A DNA stretch of 64,000 bases from the NCBI GenBank assembly GCA_028671895.1, contig CM053802.1, forward strand, positions 15,693,631 to 15,757,630. The letters are read 5' to 3'. This DNA comes from Oenanthe sinensis (lineage: Eukaryota; Streptophyta; Magnoliopsida; Apiales; Apiaceae). The first letter of the stretch is position 1; the number at the start of each line of letters is the position of its first letter. Below the pieces are notes generated by a model. The model ran no database searches, had not been told where the DNA came from, and was given only the letters and a program-made list of their open reading frames with translations. Position numbers and translations under genes: made by a program. Below, piece by piece: positions 59,719 to 64,000 of this stretch.

Positions 59719-60925
59719 CTGTAATATAGATATCATATAGACAACAATGGTTTCTCATGTACTGGATCAGAGTATAAATATACTATATTCTTGCCCAGCT
59801 ACAAGTATATGTTGCAATTTAATGCACTAACATAGTCATTAGTGAAACAAAACTTGTCTACCCCATTGTTCTTTAAACTTGGTTTTCCAATAGTAGAAAA
59901 AACTTAAGTGGTCGGGAACCCTGGAGAATGTTTGTTTCTCTTAGAAAATTTTATGAAATGTGCACCTGCAATTATATTAGATATATTTTAAAGCTATGAA
60001 ACTCTGTTTTACTTTTATTATATAGCAGAAACTAAAAATAAACTACAATACTAGAGGAGTTGTAGCATATAATCAGAGTATAACTTATTAGGAACGGAGA
60101 ATAAAAATCAGGTGATACACAGAAATTTGTTAAACAGCCTGGCTACCAATTGAATTGAACTCATAACACATGGAATTATACATGACAAATCTGCAATATA
60201 TTGTTGTAATACTGTGATGCACTTATTGACATACATATAATAAAAGAAATTTAAAATTCTGCACTACAGATCAATACAAAAATAAAGAGTTGCAAAACGT
60301 ATCAGCATACGCCTTCCTGTATTTTCCATCTAGACATTAGCTACTCAGTGAAATCATCCTAAATCAATCTTAATCTACCGTGAACAAATTGAAACGCTCA
60401 CACTATCACACAAAGAAATGTAAATCAAAACCGAACACAAAAGCAACACACGTGTGTAGGTTTCGAATATCATTACATCAAACACCTCGACGCGTGTGAT
60501 TCCAAGCCACGATTCCTCGCATCAACATGGTTGAAGCGTAAAGACATTTTATAGAAATTAATTATAAGTAGTAATCTGTATAAAATCAATTAAGGCAAAT
60601 AAACACTAAACCTATATGAACTAATATAACAAACAGATAGAGTGCACAGTGAAAATTTTGTGAAATCACTTGAAGATACATAAAAATGTTATACGGACTT
60701 AAAAAACAGTGAAAATTGGGAATACCTGGCAGGCACATCAATCTCGTGGAGAACAGAAATATGCGTTGCAATTGCGATTACGATTAGGCAGCGACGTAGA
60801 GAATCACGAGCGACAACGATCGAGTTATAGATTTTTTCTGTTTTGAGAGAGGAGAGAGAGAGAGAGAGAGGGAGAGAGAGAGGGAGAGGGAGAGGGAGTG
60901 TGTGTGTGTGTGTGTGTGTGTTTTG
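59719..60925 (-). promoter_or_regulatory. MSH5 5' UTR: leader intron and leader exon
   Basis: An acceptor (ATTACAG) ends at 59719, with 24 leader bases before the MSH5 ATG. A donor (CCTGCCAG then GTATTC) at 60726/60725 defines a leader intron of about 1 kb. The leader exon (from 60726 to about 60850) is followed upstream by CT and CA microsatellites (60850-60922 on the plus strand as GA and GT runs), probably in or next to the transcription start. Confidence 0.6.
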
Positions 60926-61336
60926 AAGTTGAAGCAAGTGTTGATGAATGTTGTTATGTTGATATGAATTTTCCCGCGCTAATTTATTTATCGGCATCTT
61001 TGGGTAATAATTTATTTTATTTTTGTAAAAATACGAAAAATGAGAGTTTATTGAAATTTTTATTACAAAAATAAGAAGTTTTGAAATTTATTGATAAATA
61101 TATGGTTTTACAAATTAATTTCTTAAAATAAAATAGATTGCAATTTAAGAAAACTGAAAATAATAACAGGTACATTTTATGAAAATGCATTGTTACAACT
61201 GTAAGTCTGTAACGGTGACAAGAATGATTATTTCAATCTAAGAGTACATGTTACATATGCAATTTGCAGTGATATACAGTACACTGAACTGCAATTATAT
61301 ACACTTGAATTCGAAAGAATGAGCCGTTCAGCTTTA
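60926..61336. other. MSH5 promoter side and acid phosphatase 3' flank
   Basis: About 400 bases separate the MSH5 leader from the stop of the upstream gene on the same strand. No gene is present. An AATAAA signal (minus strand, 61338-61333) overlaps the acid phosphatase stop codon. Confidence 0.5.
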
Positions 61337-63337
61337 TTAAGCAATATAATACATGGGATTTGGCAGCTTGAATGATCGAGCAGCCATCGATGGTCCTAGT
61401 AAGTCACTCCATTGATCTCCTGAGTTCCCATGAATACGATAGCCTTCTTCCATCATCTTGCGCCTTTTCTCAGACTTAAATTGTGTTGCAGTTTTCTTTT
61501 GGTCCGCAGCACCTCTGCGAGTTCATATAAAACTTACAACATTAGGATATATTTCCCCTCACAATTAAATTTGTTCCGGAGCTCAAAAACATTTTACCAT
61601 GATATGAAAGTTGAATACTATGATGTCACTTGTATCTTACGGTTTCTTTTAGGAATATTAACTAGACTGGGCAACCTTCTAATTAGAACGAAACCAGGCT
61701 TAATTGCTAGAATAGCCAAAGATATTGCAATATTTTAGCACCAAGAAGTGGTTTTGTATTCTTAAAACAGAACCTGGACATAGAGCAAAAAAGAAAACAG
61801 AACTCAGACACCAGTGTGTGACTTAATTTATTGCTTAGTTGTAGCTGCTAAGATATGATTAAATGCCATTTCCTTCTATTTCATGGATCGTGACAGCTAT
61901 CTTATTCTTTGGTTCCTCGTATAGAAACAAGTTTCCAATTGTTCTGTTTTCACTTTTCCATTTGTTTGTGGCCATGCACAGGTTTCGTGAGTTCTAACTC
62001 TGGTTTCATATATATGCTACAGCACCAATTTAAGCACTGCAATGCATTTGCTCTTAGAAGATATCTCCTGTAGAAGCTATCAATGATAGATGTCCTCAAG
62101 CATACAGAACAATGGGAATGTTAAATGTCTAAAGCATTATATCTAGGTTTGATTTGAAGAAAACTCAGACATTACTTAGTATATGTAGCAAGCACAGCCT
62201 AAGACTATGTTGAATTGTTGGATCTACAAGCAAACACCAAGAATTTAATCATGCAAGATTGAAACTAGAGCAATTGCTTAAACCATAATGTTCCAATACT
62301 CACCTCAATATGAGGTAATCCCAATCATGAAATCCGCTTCTAAGCAGATTCTCAACAGTAACATTTCGGCGCATTTCACTGCATCCAGTCAGCAAGAAAA
62401 CCTTGAAACCGAACTTTATTACTTCCTCATATAGCTTCAAGCTGGACTCGATTGCCTGTGCTATTCCATTATCGACCCATTTATCAAATGCCTCGCTATC
62501 GAAGACCTCCAGTCTGCAAATTTTCATTACAACCCCTATAAATAAGTATGTAGATATTAACAGCTGCATAAAATTTTAAGATTGCTTTAAACACATAAAT
62601 AATAGTTCTTGGCCTGATCGCCCAATTTTTCATAATCCATCACTCCAACTAGTCCGTTACATATATAAGATACCTGTCTTTCAACCAAATTATAAATCTC
62701 GAAATTTTGTAGAACTAACATGTTCTAAAACCCCATTTCTCCACATTTTCACTAAATCTTATAACAAGCATCCAATCAGATCAGATTCCCTTCATCACAT
62801 TACACCATAAAAAAAACAATTAAAGTAAATTAAAAAAGAAAAGAAGCAAGAGTAATATAAAAAAGTACCCATAACCATGATGAGCATAATAAGGAAGATT
62901 AGAAAGCAAAGTCTCATCCACATCAAACACCCAAACATCCTTCCCATCACCTTGTAACTCCACACTTGAAGCATACAACATAGCCTCTCTTGCCACCCTT
63001 TCAAGGTCATTTTTATAACCCCTATCATTCATATAATCCTTCACATAATCTTTACATTCTTCAGGAATAGTTTTCCATGGGCTCAAATTATTAGACTCCA
63101 CAGCAAATCTCCAGCTAGTACAATGAAAAACAACACATCATCATCATGATCATGGACCTCATGGTCATGATCTGATGATAGTAATGGTGATTCTTTGACA
63201 TGGGTTTCGAGAATTAAAGGTCTTGGAAGGGTGTGAGGGTTTAAGGTTTCTTGACATATAGATACATAAATTAGAGACAAGAACAACAAGAGTTTAGGTA
63301 AAAGGACAAGAGTGTTCATATTCATGTTCATGCTCAT
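61337..63337 (-). CDS. Secreted HAD-type acid phosphatase (acid phosphatase 1 / VSP family), one frameshift
   Basis: Class B-type plant acid phosphatases of the HAD superfamily hydrolyse phosphomonoesters in the vacuole or apoplast; some relatives are vegetative storage proteins. Three exons: 63337-62869, 62513-62304, 61514-61337. A signal peptide (residues 1-28, TLVLLPKLLLFLSLIYVSIC) is followed by PRPLILE, a His/Asp-rich stretch, CTSWRFAVESNNLSPWKTIP, the catalytic HAD motif VFDVDETLLSNLPYY, motif II FLLTGCSE, and GNSGDQWSDLLG near the end. The nucleophile Asp and general-acid Asp of DVDET are present. Upstream and downstream halves of exon 1 are in different frames. They agree if one base is missing from a five-base homopolymer at 63126-63130; the total is then 286 codons. 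This is either a real null allele or a sequencing error. Confidence 0.86.
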
Positions 63338-63520
63338 GCAATGCAAAAGAGTTGATGTTTGTACAGAATAATGGTTGTATGAACGAATAAAAATTAAGAC
63401 AAGTCCAGAAAGTAGACTTTTTTTTTTGTAGATTTGAAAGGGAGAAAGATGAAGAAATATCAAAATCTTGAATTTAATGTAACTTGAATGGATGGTCAAG
63501 TATGAGTACTACAGTAGTAT

Positions 63521-63531
63521 TGTATATATAC
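63521..63531 (-). promoter_or_regulatory. TATA-like box of the acid phosphatase
   Basis: The minus strand reads GTATATATACA about 185 bases upstream of the start codon, with a CT-poor leader between. The match is good but untested. Confidence 0.45.
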
Positions 63532-63539
63532 TTGTTTAT

Positions 63540-64000
63540 TTATACAAAAGAACGGGGTAGTGCGATTGTGTATCATTTGATTATATACTCTGCAGTCTGT
63601 AGATAACGCATATACTCTGCAGATCACGCATTTGGACGGTTTGCTTAGCCGATAACGAGCTTTTTTTTAAATATACGGGTGGGACTTTTTTTAATCCAAT
63701 CAGCGTGTTCCACGCCATCTATATTCTAACATTTAATATGGATTTGGTTGGTATCTATTCCCCGTTAGGTTGGGCAGTCACGAAATACTAGGAAATTTTA
63801 TTTTTAAATTTTGGCTCAGGGAGGAGAGAATGGGAAAATGAGGGGTTTATTCGATTTGAATTATATAAAATTTTATTAGATTTAAAAAGTGTGATATATT
63901 TTATTTGAATTTTAAAAAATTTGCTAAAACTTGGGTGTATTTAATAGAGACTTTTAGAAAATTCTTTAAAATTTAATAATATTCAATTAGATTATAAAAA
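63540..64000. other. Upstream flank of acid phosphatase, no gene seen
   Basis: AT-rich sequence with a short repeat (TATACTCTGCAG at about 63584 and 63611). It probably includes distal promoter sequence. Nothing coding is recognised. Confidence 0.5.

Noticed and set aside
60689..60997. 102-codon frame across the MSH5 leader
   Set aside because: It is built from CT and CA microsatellites and the 5' UTR exon; it shares no homology with MSH5 N termini and is not in phase with exon 1 through the leader intron.
61430..61738. 102-codon plus-strand frame
   Set aside because: Antisense to acid phosphatase exon 3 and the adjoining intron; no family match.
1..64000. CRISPR arrays, rRNA or tRNA genes, prokaryotic operons, virus-derived genes
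   Set aside because: None seen on either strand; direct repeats here are transposon-derived, minisatellite or intronic, without regular spacers, and all retroelement protein matches are Copia-type host transposons.

Overview
The window looks like nuclear DNA of a flowering plant, most likely a eudicot. It is AT-rich, its genes have many small GT-AG exons, and every recognisable host protein is closest to a plant family: TIP aquaporin, RFT1, DYAD/AMEIOTIC1, zeta-crystallin-type quinone oxidoreductase, MSH5 and a plant acid phosphatase. The species cannot be fixed from the sequence.

Intact host genes all lie on the minus strand, except one unknown single-exon ORF. From left to right they are: exon 1 of a TIP5-like aquaporin cut by the window edge (97-220); RFT1, 14 exons and 526 residues (6597-16402); DYAD/AM1, 10 coding exons and 779 residues (22229-27932); an organelle-targeted quinone oxidoreductase, 5 exons and 386 residues (29929-37482); MSH5, 34 coding exons and 808 residues (46363-59694); and a secreted HAD-type acid phosphatase, 3 exons (61337-63337), carrying one apparent single-base frameshift. 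I rebuilt these models exon by exon; except in the phosphatase, all splice phases agree through to the stop codon.

The rest is rearranged and repetitive DNA. At 2.0-7.0 kb the 3' end of RFT1 and its downstream sequence exist as an inverted duplication. The roughly 2.6-kb spacer between the arms holds a broken GONST3-like nucleotide-sugar transporter copy and the unknown ORF. At 16.4-21.9 kb an AT-rich intergenic stretch holds MITE-like elements and one orphan ATG3 exon. The introns and promoter of the quinone oxidoreductase hold a 1.2-kb non-autonomous hAT element with a perfect 8-bp target duplication, a Stowaway-like MITE, and direct repeats. From 38 to 45.5 kb lies a nested graveyard: a Helitron-like RPA pseudogene, joined to a 5'-truncated Copia retrotransposon, which is interrupted by a hAT element with its own perfect 8-bp target duplication. 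Immediately downstream is a U-box receptor-like kinase pseudogene that lacks its 5' end.

Functionally, RFT1 belongs to ER N-glycosylation. DYAD/AM1 and MSH5 both act in meiotic prophase I (sister cohesion and meiotic entry; crossover formation) and lie about 18 kb apart on one strand. I found no rRNA, tRNA, CRISPR array or prokaryotic system. The observations most worth checking are the RFT1 inverted duplication, the non-canonical GA and GC splice donors in MSH5, and the nested transposon insertions with clean target duplications.
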